Below are positions 25,071-36,789 of a stretch of DNA of 64,000 nucleotides, in pieces; positions within the stretch are counted from its first letter, which is position 1; every line of letters begins with the position of its first letter. The DNA is from Prinsepia uniflora (taxonomy: Eukaryota; Streptophyta; Magnoliopsida; Rosales; Rosaceae): positions 54,674,891 to 54,738,890 of the forward strand of contig CM064872.1 of assembly GCA_032719365.1 (NCBI GenBank). The letters are read 5' to 3'. A program made the translations under genes and the position numbers. Under the pieces are notes generated by a model that was given only the letters and a program-made list of their open reading frames with translations, was not told the DNA's origin and did not search any database.

Positions 25071-25858
25071 GTTTAACCCTTGCATGCATAACTGTTTTAA
25101 TTACTATATCTATATGATTCAATCGAAGTATTGAATGCCTTGAGTCATTATTCTTTACATATATTATGATGTTTGGGCATGAGACCCGTCTGGTTAGTTA
25201 TGCACTATTTTGAGATATAAATACGGATTTCGATGATTCTCTTTAGTTCTGCACTGTATAGACCTACCCTAGTGATAGTCTCCTCCGGATGTTGGCACCC
25301 CGGAGTGGTCACGACGCATTGCCTACGAGGGGTCCATTCTATGGAGGGACTGGACTATAGCTGATGTTTTTATTATGGATTATATTATCCTATTTATGGT
25401 TATATGATTATTATTATTATGGATTTCGATTCCGATGCATGCATGATTTGGAAAACGGAGGGGTAAAACCGTATGTTTACTATATGCTTAAACTGTTTTA
25501 TAAACTTTATGTTTTTGGCCTACTCACCCTTATTTGTTTTACTAACCCCTCCAAACCGTGTTACTAAGGTGGACGAGGATCCTAAGGCTGAGGCATAGAT
25601 TGACGTTGCGCACCTAAATCCCACTTTTGGGTAGGTTGGCCACGTGGGAAGTCCTTAGAAGTCGTGCTCAATAATTGCATCTAAATTATCCCTTGTCTGA
25701 CACTATATGAATTCTAATTTTATGTATGACTTATTTATGGATATTTATGCATTTTGAATCTTTTAAGGGTAAAATTGGCATTCTAAGATTATGTGTCAGA
25801 CGATAGTAGGGCACGTCCCTAGGTGGTCCTAGGGGGATCGGGACGGGTCCTGTCAACT

Positions 25859-25870
25859 TGATATCAGAGC
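25859..25870 (+). promoter_or_regulatory. Primer-binding site of element A
   Basis: TGATATCAGAGC, three bases after the 5' LTR end; differs by one G-to-A change from the tRNA-iMet complement TGGTATCAGAGC, which is intact in element L (51453-51464). Confidence 0.85.
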
Positions 25871-25970
25871 ACTAGGTTAATGGTTAGCATGTTAGGTTGG
25901 CGGTCAGTACTTGGTACAATTGACGTTTAAAGATATTGTGTATCTAATTTATGCCTCTTAACAGTTGGTT

Positions 25971-26355
25971 ATGCCTCCAAGACGAAACCCTCAAGCATGG
26001 ACTGAAGAAGAAGTAGCGAGGGAAATGGAATGTGCTAGCATTAAACGAGCTCAACGACTGAGAGCCACACCATTCAGCGGGGGATTTAACCCCGAGGAAG
26101 CTCATGAGTGGATAGCTAAATGGGAAAGGATTTCACGGTGATGCACTGCCCGCCGGGGGAGCGAGTGACTTTGGCTACCTTCCTATGGGAAGGCGAGGGC
26201 CCTACCAGTGGTGGTATGTCCTAGAGATGTATGGATGGTCTGTTCACACTACTACCTAGGAGGTCTTCCGAGCGAGATTTCTAGATCAGTATTACCTATG
26301 ATCTTTTTGCACCGCTTGTGAGGCAGAGTTCTTACGACTCGAGCAGGGGAGTATG
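25971..26355 (+). pseudogene. Element A gag, N-terminal part (broken)
   Basis: ATG at 25971 opens a gag-like frame beginning MPPRRNPQAWTEEEVA, typical of Tekay/Del chromovirus gag. The frame reads about 57 codons to a stop after 'WIAKWERIS', then continues only with further stops and frame changes ('TLATFLWEGE', 'ARFLDQYY', 'LEQGSMTV'). It is cut at 26360 by solo LTR M. Gag would form the virus-like particle. The copy is non-functional. Confidence 0.8.
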
Positions 26356-27229
26356 ACAGTTGGTAGGACCGTCCCAATCCCCCTGGGATTAACGAGGGAC
26401 GCTCCTAATCCCGTCTGACACGGAGTGTCAGACCAGGGAAAATTTGAACCTTTAGCCCGCAGGCTTCCAGAGTACGGTAGGATCCGGAGTAGGTATGTGA
26501 TGTCTCGGTCTCTGCTACAGTCTGCACTGTATTCAACCTGAAGGGCATTGAAAACAGAAAGACTTTGAATGGACGAAAATAAAGAGTTTATAAAACATAT
26601 TTCATAAAAAAAAAACCTTTATGCCCTTCACTAAAAAGCATGCATGCATAGGAAAACCATTTATCAAACAACATATGTTTAAACAACCATAATCATACGG
26701 GCCCCTACCCAAAACCATTTACAGAAAACCATAACATAGTATACATATGTGGGATCTCAACCCAAATCCATTTATCATCATAAAACACAATTTCACAAAA
26801 CCAAGAAATCATGTTTATCATAATTATCATATAACAAATCCTGTCACGGTATCTAGAGCCACGCGCGTGCTACCGGGGTCTCAAAGCCCAAGTCTCCCCA
26901 GGGTCCACCCAGGTCAATGTCCGTAGATCAATGACCCTCCCTGGGGGTTATAATACATAGCCTTTCTGAGAGTAAGGAACCCAACGGGGGCGACTCCACT
27001 CAATTAGGGCTCCATGACTACTCCGGGTTCCACCCAGGCCAACGACCCTCCCCGGAGGAGACAATCCATATATAAAGGATGGTATACGAAAAACCTTTTG
27101 AAAACATTCTCAAAACCTTTCAAGGGTTCATGCCTGGTCCCCATAAACCGTCATGAACCATAAAAAACCTTTCAAGGGTTCATGTCGGTCCCCGTAAATC
27201 CATTTGTGGGTCCCCGACCCGAAATCACA

Positions 27230-27660
27230 ATCTTAAAACATAACTGGGCCCTAAGCCCGAATCCACATACAAATTGGGCCTCCGGCCCGAATCGTAAACC
27301 AACTGGGCCTCGTGCTCGATTTCGTAAACTAAATGGGCCTCGTGCCTGATACGTAAACCAAATGGGCCTTGTGCCCAATTTCATAAACCAAATGGGCCTT
27401 GTGCCCGATACGTAAGTCAACTGGGCTTCGAGCCCGATTCGTAAACCAACTGGGCCTCCGGCCCGATGCCTGATTAAATCAAATGGACTTTAGGTCCGAG
27501 AGTTCGTAAATCAAATGGGTCTCGTGCCCGAATCCATATTTCCAAATCCAAAATCGTTTCAAGAACCAATTGGGCTTCTAGCCCGAGAACGTAATTAAAT
27601 GGACTTCGAGTCCGAGAGTTTCCAAAACAAATGGGTCTCAAGCCCGAGTTTACCTTTTCA
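27230..27660 (-). repeat. ~30-bp 'gggcct..gcccgat' array in LTR M
   Basis: About twelve degenerate units 'aaatgggcctcgtgcccgat' + 'acgtaaacc' in tandem. Best-preserved example of the group 2 minisatellite. Confidence 0.85.
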
Positions 27661-28143
27661 AATCCAAAACCATTTCATGAAATCATTTCCAAAACTATAA
27701 GCACGGAAACTCAATGCAAAACCGTAAACCTCGATTTACGTGTAAGCATGTAAATCACCTCGAAATGCATGAAACCATATAAATCACAACCATCCAAATC
27801 AACATCATAGAATCATATCTATGAAGCATATAGAACATTTATGCATGCATCACAGTTTAGATATCAAGGTCCACTCACAGACCGTCCTAAGTTGACGCCT
27901 CGGTTTGCGTGTCGTAAGCCTCACCGGGCTAATCATCGTCACCGGGACTCCCAAACCTGTCCAAATCAATCTATAGGGTTACTAACTACCTTATTAACCT
28001 CTCATTGAAGCCCCGTAAAATTTTTGAATTTTTAACTATTTTTAAACTCGATCTTAAACCTTCGGATGTCTCGAACATTATCGAAACGGTGTCCGATCGA
28101 CACGAAACCAGTCCCAAAATGTTTGTTATATCGAATAAATTAA

Positions 28144-28337
28144 GGGTGTGTTTGGTATGCCGTATTACACTCCGGATAGGCTAAATAATCTGAAACCTGT
28201 GTTTGGTACCAATCGTATTAATTAGTCACCGTATAAGTTAATACGGTTGAATATTTTTATACGGTTCAGACATGCTAAAATAATATGCTCGAAATTGTCC
28301 GTATTAAATAGTCGGATAACTAGTAATCTTGTAAAAT

Positions 28338-28368
<31 letters not shown>

Positions 28369-28719
28369 GTAATATAATAAAATAAAATATTAATTTAGTA
28401 AATATTAATAATAAATAATTAATGATATTTTAATAAATAATAATGATAAAATTAAAAATAATTAATTAATAAAAATGTAATAAATAGTAATAATAATTAT
28501 TATTAAAATCAATAATAATAAAAATAATGACATACATAATTAATATTTAAGATATAAATATTTCGTCAATTACTATAATACAATCCGGTCAGTATAATAT
28601 AGCCGGCATTGTAATCTGGAAAAGTACCAAACGCCCGACTAAATAATCAGTCTATCCGGTGGACAGATTAGTCTATCCGATTGAAATAGTCAGTACAGTA
28701 CGACATACCAAACGAGGCC
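28144..28719. mobile_element. Harbinger/Tourist-like MITE in LTR M
   Basis: Terminal inverted repeats GGGTGTGTTTGGTATGCCGTA / GGCCTCGTTTGGTATGTCGTA (right end read in reverse complement) are flanked by TAA on both sides (28141-28143, 28720-28722), the TSD expected for PIF/Harbinger. The interior is very AT-rich (with an (ATA)n run at 28338-28364). A second inverted pair 'gtgtttggtacc'/'gtaccaaacgc' lies inside. Equivalent positions in H (about 4415) and C (about 41400) have no insertion, giving empty sites. No transposase. Confidence 0.85.
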
Positions 28720-30086
28720 TAAAAGTCATGTTGAAGTCATCCCCAAAGATGTTTCACGCGCCCCCACGCGTCGCACAAAGGGGCTGCGCGTGAAGCCCAC
28801 AAGCCACACTATTCATCGTCTTTTTCCTCTAGCAAACCCGGTTCGCCTGGTTCGAACAGGACCGAACCAGTCTGGACCAACGTGACCGGTTCGCTGTACA
28901 ATCTCTCTTATTGTCAATCCAATTCGGTCCATTTTGATTCCTAAACCTCTGTCTACTCAATTCCTATTGATCTATGGATTTAAAACACATAAAAGGACAC
29001 CGAAACTACCTGTGAAGTTCGAACTCATGGCCCCTGTTTTCCTCCTCCACTGACTAGGCTACTCAGCCATCCCCCGTCCACGATTTTGATCCCAAAAGAC
29101 ACATATGACCATTGGAAACATTTACCAACCCTTAGAACCAATCCAAAACCATTAAACCAAAATATCCAAATTTGAACGTAGACTTACCTCGTGGGTTCCC
29201 GGCCACCGTGCGTGTCGGCCCTCGCCGTCAACGCCACCATCAACACCTCACTCATCAGTGTCTCACATCTCTCACACATTCTCTTTCACAACCAAGTCCT
29301 ACTAATGATGTTTGGAGGGGTTGTAGAGTGGGAAGAATGGTTGTTCGGGTTTGAAGAAAAACAAAGAAAATGGTGAAGTGTTGGTGAGAGTCGGATGATG
29401 GAGAGATGATTGAATGAAGGGTGGATATGAGAGGAAGAATTAGGGATGAATAGCTGGGATTAAAAGATGAGAGGAGTGAGAATTATAAAATAATAAAAAT
29501 AATATTATTTTAATCTCAAAACCCACCAATCAAGAATGAGATCCACTTTTTTTTGGGGTTAAAGACCAATGGGATGAGTGACACTTGTCACTCATCCATG
29601 GATCCCACTTAAAAAGTCATCAAATCAGATAATGCCAAGTTTCTTTGCCTCGTGATGCGTGCATAGTGCAATCGAACTTCTGTGAACCATAACTTTTCCG
29701 TCCGATTTCGACGTGCCGCCTGTCTATGGATTCGTATCGACTCGATCTACATAACGGTCATCGGCCCTCGGCCATCGAATCTCTCGGGTCCAAAGTTATT
29801 ACCAAAATACGCATGAACTTCCGAACGTCATAACTTATTCCTCGAATGTTGGAATCGGACGTGCCACCTATTTATGAACTCGTGATGTCCCGAACTACGT
29901 CACAATCATCAGCCAAGGTCCATTTGACCGCCAGAACGAAAAGTCAACATTTTGCCCATGTTATGGGAAAAATCGTCATTTCACGTCGTCCTTCCGAAAG
30001 TACTCCACTAATCACCGATTAACCTCACTAATCCTTGATTAGTCACTAATCTAATCTGAAAATTCGGGACGGGTTGTTACAATAGT

Positions 30087-30740
30087 GACACTGAGGAAGA
30101 CAAGTGTCAATGTTTGAGGTTATCCCGATTTGCTACAACCTTTGTGAGTACCAAGGAAGACAAGTGTCAATGTTTTGAGCTGGGACTCAGGGGTGACATC
30201 CGGGCGATCGTGACAGCTAGAAACTATGCCACCCTGAGGGACATGGTCGATGCAGCAGTATGTGTCAAGGCCAGTCTGGCGGCACATCAACCATGACAGA
30301 CTTATGGCGAGGGGCGACGCCGGGATCGCCCATATCTTGGACCCATGGGCCATCGAGGGCCCAAAGGAGGGCACTACAGGGGAGCACCATCTTCTTCACG
30401 TGGCTGAGGATGGTTTTGTCGATATGGGTGCCCCTAGAGATTTGGATCGAGGTCCGGTTCTGGATAGCAGTCATCTTGGAGCGGTACATCTAATGGATCT
30501 TCTGATAGACCAAGGACACCTAACTGTTTTGCCTGCGGAGGATCAGGCCACTATGCTCATGATTGCCCATCTCTGACCAGGAGCAACGATGCAGAAGGCG
30601 CCAGTGTAGTTTAGAGTTCAGCTTCCAACACTTTCGGAGGTTGAGGACAGGGCGGAGATCGCAGCGTTGATCGTGGAGCGCGTGGGCGCGATCAGACTTC
30701 TGGACCTAGAGCTCGAGTGTTTGCAATGACCCAGCCGTAG
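30087..30740 (+). pseudogene. Element A gag, C-terminal part with zinc knuckle (broken)
   Basis: Resumes immediately after LTR M. The frame 'RLSRFATTFVSTKEDKCQCF' (30117 on) is preceded by a partial duplication of its own 'gaggaagacaagtgtcaatg' stretch at 30092, an apparent local copying error. After a frame loss near 30296 the CCHC knuckle C-X2-C-X4-H-X4-C is readable at 30525-30566 (CFACGGSGHYAHDC), which binds RNA in gag. Several frame changes are required between these pieces, so no full product can be made. Confidence 0.8.
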
Positions 30741-30794
30741 GCTAGGTCAGCTCCGAGTGTCGTTACAGGTACTCTTAACATATCTAATCTTGTT

Positions 30795-31150
30795 GTGCTT
30801 GTTTTGATGGATGTCGGGGGTACTCATTCTTTTATTTCGCGGAGTTGTGCGGGTATGTTAGATTGTGAAATATCAGCGTTGGATAGTGAGATGGGTGTTG
30901 GAACACCAATGGGAATTGAGTACGTGGTGAACCAAATGTTACGGAGATTTCTAGTTAGAGTAGAGGATATGGATTTACCAGCTGATCTGATCATTATGGA
31001 CATACATGACTTCGATGTCATCTTGGGGAAGGATTATTTGTCGGAGCACGGTTCGCTCATCGATTGTTGTAGTAGGCAAGTAATCCTACAGAGTCCGGGG
31101 TTACCGGAGGTTACTTTTCATGGAAAGCGTGACGATTCGCTACCTGAAGT
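30795..31150 (+). pseudogene. Element A aspartic protease domain (active-site motif altered)
   Basis: Open from 30795. 'LMDVGGTHSFIS' stands where retropepsins of this family have D-S/T-G-A: the catalytic aspartate is kept but the following residue is valine, so activity is doubtful. The downstream 'LPADLIIMDIHDFDVILG' is the second half of the fold as in plant gypsy pol (RVP_2). It continues in frame into the RT N-terminus. Confidence 0.82.
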
Positions 31151-32220
31151 GATTTCTTCACTTGCCGCTACCAAACTATTATGGAAGGGTTGCCAGGGTT
31201 ATTTGGCGCATGTTGTGGAGTCACGGGGTGATACTTCGAGGGCTGAGGACATACTAGTGGTACGAGAGTTTTCAGATGTGTTCTCGGAAGATTTGTCTGG
31301 TTTATGGCCACATTGGGAGATCGAGTTCACGATTGAACTACTCCCCGGTACCCGACTTATATCACAGGCACCATATCGGATGGCACCAACCGAGTTACGG
31401 GAGCTTAAGATTCAATTACAAAAATTGGTGGATCTAGGATTCATCCAACCGAGCACATCACCGTGGGGAGCACCGTTGTTATTTGTGAAAAATAAGGAGG
31501 GGAGCCTCTGATTGTGCGTGGATTATCGACAACTCAATAAGGAAATGGTAAGGAACCAGTATCCCTTACCTAGAATTGATGATCTATTCAACCAACTGCG
31601 AGGAGCATGGTACTTTTCCAAGATGGATCTACGATCAGGTTATCATCAGCTGAGGATCGATGATGATGATGTTCCGAAGACGGCGTTTCGGACCAGATAT
31701 GGGCACTATGAGTTTTTGGTGATGCCATTTGGTTTGACGAATGCACCAGCATTCATGGATTTGATGAACAGAGTCTTTAGATCGTATCTGGATAAGTTGG
31801 TGATCATGTTCATCGATGATAACCTAGTATATTCGAGGAGTGCTAGGGCACATGAGAAGCATCTACGGTTGGTATTGGGGAAATTGAGGCAGAAGCAGTT
31901 GTATGCCAAACTGAGTAAGTGCCAGTTTTGGTTGAGCAGCATTGGTTTTCTGGGACATGTCATATCTACTGACGGGATTAGTGTGGATCCCTAGAAGACC
32001 GAATCTGTGACTAATTGGGCTAGACCGACGAGAGTGACCGAGGTATGGAGTTTCATTGGATTGGCAAACTATTACCGGAGATTCGTAGAGGGTTTCTCCA
32101 GCATTGCCGCACCTTTGACTCGATTGACCCAGAAGGGTGTAAATTTTGTTTGGGATGAGCGGTGCGAGCAGAGCTTTTAGGAGCTAAAACATTGGTTGAC
32201 TACTGCACCTGTCCTTAGAC
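31151..32220 (+). pseudogene. Element A reverse transcriptase (two in-frame stops)
   Basis: N-terminal RT motifs ('FSDVFSEDLSGL', 'PYRMAPTELRELK', 'LGFIQPSTSPWGAPLLFVKN') run into a TGA at 31509, where relatives have an arginine CGA codon (one transition). The frame continues 'CVDYRQLNK', 'LRSGYHQLRI', 'FIDDNLVYSR' (the catalytic D-D pair is retained) to a TAG at 31992. Past it, thumb-like sequence follows ('NYYRRFVEGFS', 'LTQKGVNFVWD') with another TAG near 32178. It is a recognisable but dead RT. Confidence 0.88.
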
Positions 32221-32801
32221 AACCTGATAACAAAGGGGAATTTAAGGTCTACCGTGACGCATAGTTGCAGGGACTGGGTTGCGTGTTGATGCAAAATGGC
32301 AGAGTTATCGCATACGCATTGAGACAGCTTAAGACACATGAACTGACCTATCCTACACACGATTTGGAGGTGGTGGCAATGGTTCGTGCCCAGAAGATCT
32401 GGAGACACTATTTTTTCAGAGTGACATGCAAGATTTTCACCAGTCATCAGAGTCTGAAACACCTGTTTACCCAGAGAGAACTGAACATGAGGCAGCAACG
32501 GTGGTTGGAACTGATCAAGGACTACGATTGTACGATCGAGTATCATCCCCGGAAGGCGAATGTCTTAGCGAATGCACTCAGTAGGAAGTCAGCAGGATCG
32601 ATTGCTCATGTGAGGATGATATATCTCCCTTTACTTGTGGAATTCCGAAATACTAGAGTTATGCTTGGGAAAGACGATCAAGGAGCATTGTTAGCCAGCT
32701 TTCATGTACAACCTATGCTGGTCGATCGGATCATTGAGGCTCAATTCCAGGATCCGACACTATGTATTTACATAATTGAGGTTGAAGCAGACGAGAGATA
32801 G
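32221..32801 (+). pseudogene. Element A RNase H domain
   Basis: The first conserved stretch 'VYRDA' is followed by TAG at 32262; the open frame then carries 'GLGCVLMQNGRVIAYALRQL', 'HDLEVVAMV', 'HYFFRVTCKIFTSHQSLKHL', 'RWLELIKDYDCTIEYHPRKAN' and 'NALSRKS', the usual plant gypsy RNase H and connection. Some acidic residues that relatives use are changed ('YTSH'/'YTDH' to 'FTSH'). Ends at a TAG at 32799. Confidence 0.85.
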
Positions 32802-33587
32802 GAATTTTCCATCTGAGGCGATGGATCTCTGGTAAAACTGGGTCGTTTATGTGTACGTGTTGTGGCAGAGTTATGGACGGAGATTCTTGAGAAAGCCCAT
32901 AGTTCGGCTTATGTGATGCTTGCGGGAGGGACAAAGATGTACTGTACCCTCCACAACCATTATTGGTGGGCAAGTATGAAGAAGGATATAGCGGAGTTCA
33001 TCAGCAGATGTTTAACCTATCACCAGGTCAAGGCTGAGCTGCAGAGACCATACGGAGCCATGCAACCAGTTCCGATTCCCGAGTGGAAATGGGACCACAT
33101 TACGATGGATTTTGTCTTCAAGTTGCCGAGGACACGGAGTGGATTTGATCGAGTTTGGGTGATTATGGGTCGATTGACCAAGTCAGCTCATTTCTTACCG
33201 GTACATCAGACGTACAAGCCAAACCGACTGGCTCAACTGTTCGTGAACGAGATCATTTCGACTTCATGGTACGTCGAAGTCGATAGTTTCTGACCATGAT
33301 CCGCGTTTTACTTCCAAATTCTGACGGAGTTTGCAGAATTCCTTGGGTACAAACCTACACTTTAGTACAACGTTTCACCCACAAACTGATGGACAGTCCG
33401 ACTGGAGAACATGATGAGGGCATGTGTGTTGCAGTTTCAAGATTTTTGGGACGCTCATTTGCCTTTGATGGAGTTCGCGTACAATAACTGTTATCAGGAG
33501 GGTATCGGGATGGCACCCTACGAGGCACTGTATAGTCGGCAGTGCAGGACACCTGTATGTTTGATGAAGGTAGGAGAGTGAGTAGCA
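32802..33587 (+). pseudogene. Element A integrase zinc finger and core (frameshifted)
   Basis: The open part 32862-33293 has 'YVMLAGGTKMYCTLHNHYWW' and 'CLTYHQVKAE'. The HHCC finger has its last cysteine replaced by tyrosine (CLTY instead of CLTC). The first core aspartate is in 'WDHITMDFVFKLP'. After 33293 the second aspartate region ('SDHDPRFTS') is readable only in another frame and soon meets TGA (33343). The 'NSYQ'-type end of the core near 33480-33540 is again in a different frame. It could not integrate DNA. Confidence 0.82.
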
Positions 33588-34117
33588 GTGGGGCCAGATT
33601 TGATAGATATGACCCAGGAGACAGTCCGAATTATCAAGGAGAGATTGAAGACGATGCACGATCGCCAGAAAAGCCATGCAGATAAACGGATTCAGGACTT
33701 GGAGTTTGCAGTTGAAGATTTTGTGTTCCTGAAGTTATCTCCATGGAAGGGAATCATTCGTTTTGGCCGACGTGGGAACTTGAGTCCCCGGTACATTAGA
33801 CCGTACGAGATCACGGAGAAGATTGGTCCAGTGGCATATCGGTTGGTGTTACCTCCAGAACTTGCCAGAGTACACGACGTATTTCATGTATCTATGCTTC
33901 GGAAGTATCTACAGGATGAATCACATGCTTTACCGAAACAACCCTTACAACTGAGGACTAACCTGAGCTTCGAAGAACAACTAGTGCATATTTTGGACTA
34001 GAAGGACAAGGTACTGAGGAACAAGACGATTCCGTTGGTAAAGGTGCTGTGGAGAAACCATGATGCTGAGGAAGCAACGTGGGAACCAGAGGATTTGATG
34101 AGGCCGAAATTTTTGTA
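33588..34117 (+). pseudogene. Element A integrase C-terminus and chromodomain-like tail
   Basis: The frame 33588-34001 includes 'RLKTMHDRQKSHADKR' and 'FLKLSPWKGIIRFGRRGNLS' (GPY/F-type module of gypsy integrases) and 'PELARVHDVFHVSMLRKY'. A TAG at 33999 interrupts; the same frame then reads 'VLWRNHDAEEATWEPEDLM' to TAA at 34115-34117. This tail is where chromoviruses have a chromodomain that steers integration, which supports the Tekay/Del assignment. Confidence 0.85.
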
Positions 34118-34129
34118 AGGTGGGTAGGT

Positions 34130-36746
34130 TGTAACGACCCGAACTTTCATAAATAATACTTTAATGCAAAATGACCATTTTTCCCTTGAGGGGGAAAAAA
34201 TTGATTTTTAACTCAGGAAACATTTAGGACATTGACCAATGACCATGACGTAGATCGGGATGTCACGAGTTTGTAGACAGGCGGCACGTCGAAAACGGAC
34301 ATTTGACAAAAAAGTTATGGTCACAAGAGCGAGATTGAGTAAACTTACGACCCGAGGACTTAATTAAAATAATAATAAATTAATGAAATCTGATTTATCA
34401 TTTAATTAAACCAGGACCCTTGGATGAGTGACAAGTGTCACTCATCCCACGGTTGCTTTTTCCCCAAATTATGGATCTTGCCCCATTGGTGGAATTTTTT
34501 TTATAATTTATTTCCCTCATCTCTCCCCAACTGTCCATCTCCCTCTCAGCAATCCATGCTCACCCTCCATTTCCCTTATCTGATCAATATCATCAGACCC
34601 ATCTATTTCCCTTCTCCCATTCATTTCCCGTGAGCTTAAGAACCCCTCCCCATTTCGTACAAACTCCAAACGTCCATTTTCATCTACTTTGCTAGTTCTT
34701 CACCACCAAATCGACATCCTCTTCCTCATCAGACATCATCTTCATGATCCGTCCATCATCATCTTCATCTCCGTACTGCAAAATCGTGCACCACCCCAGA
34801 CCCGCAAAGAACACAACCATACCCGAAACTCAAACCGTTCAACCCATGAGACCACACTTCGAACCAACACCATGATAGAACCGTTAGGAGGTCTGGACGC
34901 CTGAGGAGCTGAGTGGAGGACCCACGACGGCGACACGGCGGAGGTAGGCCTGAAAACCCTAGAACTCCCTATGTTTCCTCATTTTTGAAACCCTTAGTTT
35001 TGACGTGTATGGGCGATTTTTGTGTGTTAAGTCGTGTTCTAAGGACAGTGGTGAGCACGAAGAGGCTGGTTTTGAAGCACGGCGTGGTCTGAGGTGACGA
35101 GGAAGACGACCGGAAACTCGGATACAGGTTTTTTAACTAAAGGTATAGATCTCGAATGTTTTTCAGGTTTTTGAGTTCATAGACCGGTAGAGTGGGCTTA
35201 GACGAACATGTAGGGACAAATCCCGTCAAAATGATGGCTGGAGATGGAGGTTCTGATCGGGTCAGGCCGCAGGTCACAGCGATCCGGTTGCAGGATTTCG
35301 GACTGACCCGGCCAAATGTCAGGGATGATGATGTCGTCATGCTGACATCATCATGTCAGAAATTTCAGACCAGCAACCAACCAAGAGGTGACATGTGTCG
35401 TCTGACACCTATCAGTGATGACGTCAGCATGGCCTCAGCAGTGACGTCATCATCAATGTAGCAGTGTTGACCAGAGGGTTGACCATGCGCGTGTGGGTGC
35501 GTATGAACAGTACTCGATGTGGGACCACCACCATCCTTTTAGGTTTCGACGATACAGATCCAATGATAGTGGTTTCGTGTCGATCAGAGATCGTTAGGTT
35601 GGTCAAAATAGGATTTAATGCCTCAAGAGGCGTGTTTAGACGGATTTCCCGGGTCGGTTTCATTCTAGGGTTTCATGTTTAAGAAGTAGGGACTTATAAT
35701 GACCTTTATGTGTACTTTGGACATGACTGGGATTGTACGTTAGCACCGGGACAGATTTATACGTTCGTTTAACCCTTGCATGCATAACTGTTTTAATTAC
35801 TATATCTATATGATTAAATCGAATTATTTGAATGCCATGAGTCATTATTCTTGCACGTATTATAAGGTTTTGGGCATGAGACCCATCTGGTTTGTTATGC
35901 ACTGTTTTGAGATATAAATACGGATTTCAATGATTCTCTTTAGTACTGCACTGTATAGACCTACCCTAGTGATACTGTCTCCTCCGGATGTTGGTACCCC
36001 GGAGTGGTCACGACGTATTGCCTACGAAGGGTCATTCTACGGAGAGACCGGACTGTAGAGTGACTCAGGACCAGGATTTCTATGAATGGACGTTTGGGAC
36101 GTCAGGCATCAGGAATGTCATACCCGGACTAGGTTCAGGATTTGGACTTGGGATTGAGACCTCAGGTGGCACGCGTAGCCTTGGGACTGTGACCTTATTA
36201 GGCGTCTGGGATGTCAGACATCTTGGATGTCCAAGTTGGGATGTATAGTGCAGCAGCTGATGTTAAGATTATAATTATATTATCCTGTTTATGTTTATAT
36301 GATTATTATTATGGATTTCGATTCTTATGTATGCGTGATTTAGAAAACGGAGGGGGTAAAACTGTTTGTTTACTATATGCTTAAACTGTTTTATAAACTT
36401 TATGTTTCTGGCCCACTCACCCTTATTTGTTTTACTAACCCCTCCAGACCGTGCTACTGAGGTGGACGAGGATCCTGAGGTTGAGGCATAGATTGAAGTT
36501 GCGCACCTAAAGCCCACTTTTGGGTAGGTTGGCACGTGGGAAGTCGTTAGAAATCGTGCTCAATAATTGCATCTAAATTATCCCTTGTTTGACACTATTT
36601 GAATTCGGATTTTATGTATGACTTATTTATGGATATTTATGCATTTGAATCTTTTAAGGGAAAAATTAGTATTCTAAGATTGTGTGTTAGACGGGAGCAG
36701 GGCACGTCCCCGGGTGGTTCTAGGGGGACCGGGACGGGTCCTATCA
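34130..36746 (+). mobile_element. Element A 3' LTR (2617 bp)
   Basis: TGTAACGACCCGAACTTTC... to ...GGGACGGGTCCTATCA. It has the palindrome GATGAGTGACA-AG-TGTCACTCATC (34423-34446) and two intact TGACGTCA sites (35419-35426, 35442-35449). Compared with the 5' LTR it lacks 47 bp between two 'gtttaac' repeats near 35765 but keeps about 200 bp (36056-36260) that the 5' copy lost. Confidence 0.9.
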
Positions 36747-36751
36747 CAGTG

Positions 36752-36789
36752 AGCTCCCAAAAGGCCTCATGCTAGATAGATACGTGCCC
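36752..36789 (-). mobile_element. Cassandra copy 2, second LTR, piece 2 of 3
   Basis: 'agctcccaaaaggcctcatg' + 'ctagatagatacgtgccc' continues piece 1 and matches 20082-20119 of the first LTR. It is ended by LTR C. Confidence 0.85.

Larger units (their letters stand above)
20434..25855 (+). mobile_element. Element A 5' LTR, interrupted by solo LTR B
   Basis: TGTAACGACCCGAACTTTC... to ...GGGACGGGTCCTGTCA. It is collinear with the 3' LTR except that solo LTR B occupies 22081-25070 and about 190-200 bp present in the 3' LTR (36056-36260) are missing near 25360. It contains the palindrome GATGAGTGACA-AG-TGTCACTCATC (20727-20750) and decayed TGACATCA motifs near 21630-21710 that are TGACGTCA in the 3' LTR. 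Confidence 0.88.
26361..30081 (-). mobile_element. Solo LTR M (group 2), 3721 bp, in gag of element A
   Basis: Plus-strand ends are TGGTAGGACCGTCCC... and ...GGGACGGGTTGTTACA. It is flanked by ACAGT (26356-26360) and ATAGT (30082-30086), a TSD with one transition. Gag sequence of A continues on both sides, which proves the insertion. It contains the group 2 array (27230-27660), a CACGCGC module (about 28756-28800), a Harbinger-like MITE (28144-28719) and the palindrome GATGAGTGACA-CT-TGTCACTCATC (29573-29596). No internal coding region. Confidence 0.9.
20434..36746 (+). mobile_element. Element A: Ty3/gypsy chromovirus (Tekay/Del type), both LTRs, decayed
   Basis: Full-length layout: 5' LTR 20434-25855 (net about 2.4 kb after removing solo LTR B), PBS, gag, pol with C-terminal chromodomain-like tail, purine tract 'aaggtgggtaggt' (34117-34129), 3' LTR 34130-36746. 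It is flanked by TAGTG (20429-20433) and CAGTG (36747-36751), a TSD with one transition, inside the second LTR of Cassandra copy 2. It carries two later solo LTRs: B in the 5' LTR and M in gag. Gag and pol have many stops and frameshifts, so it is not autonomous. Confidence 0.88.

Noticed and set aside
27230..27660. CRISPR-like repeat array
   Set aside because: Units are tandem without unique spacers, degenerate, and inside a plant LTR.
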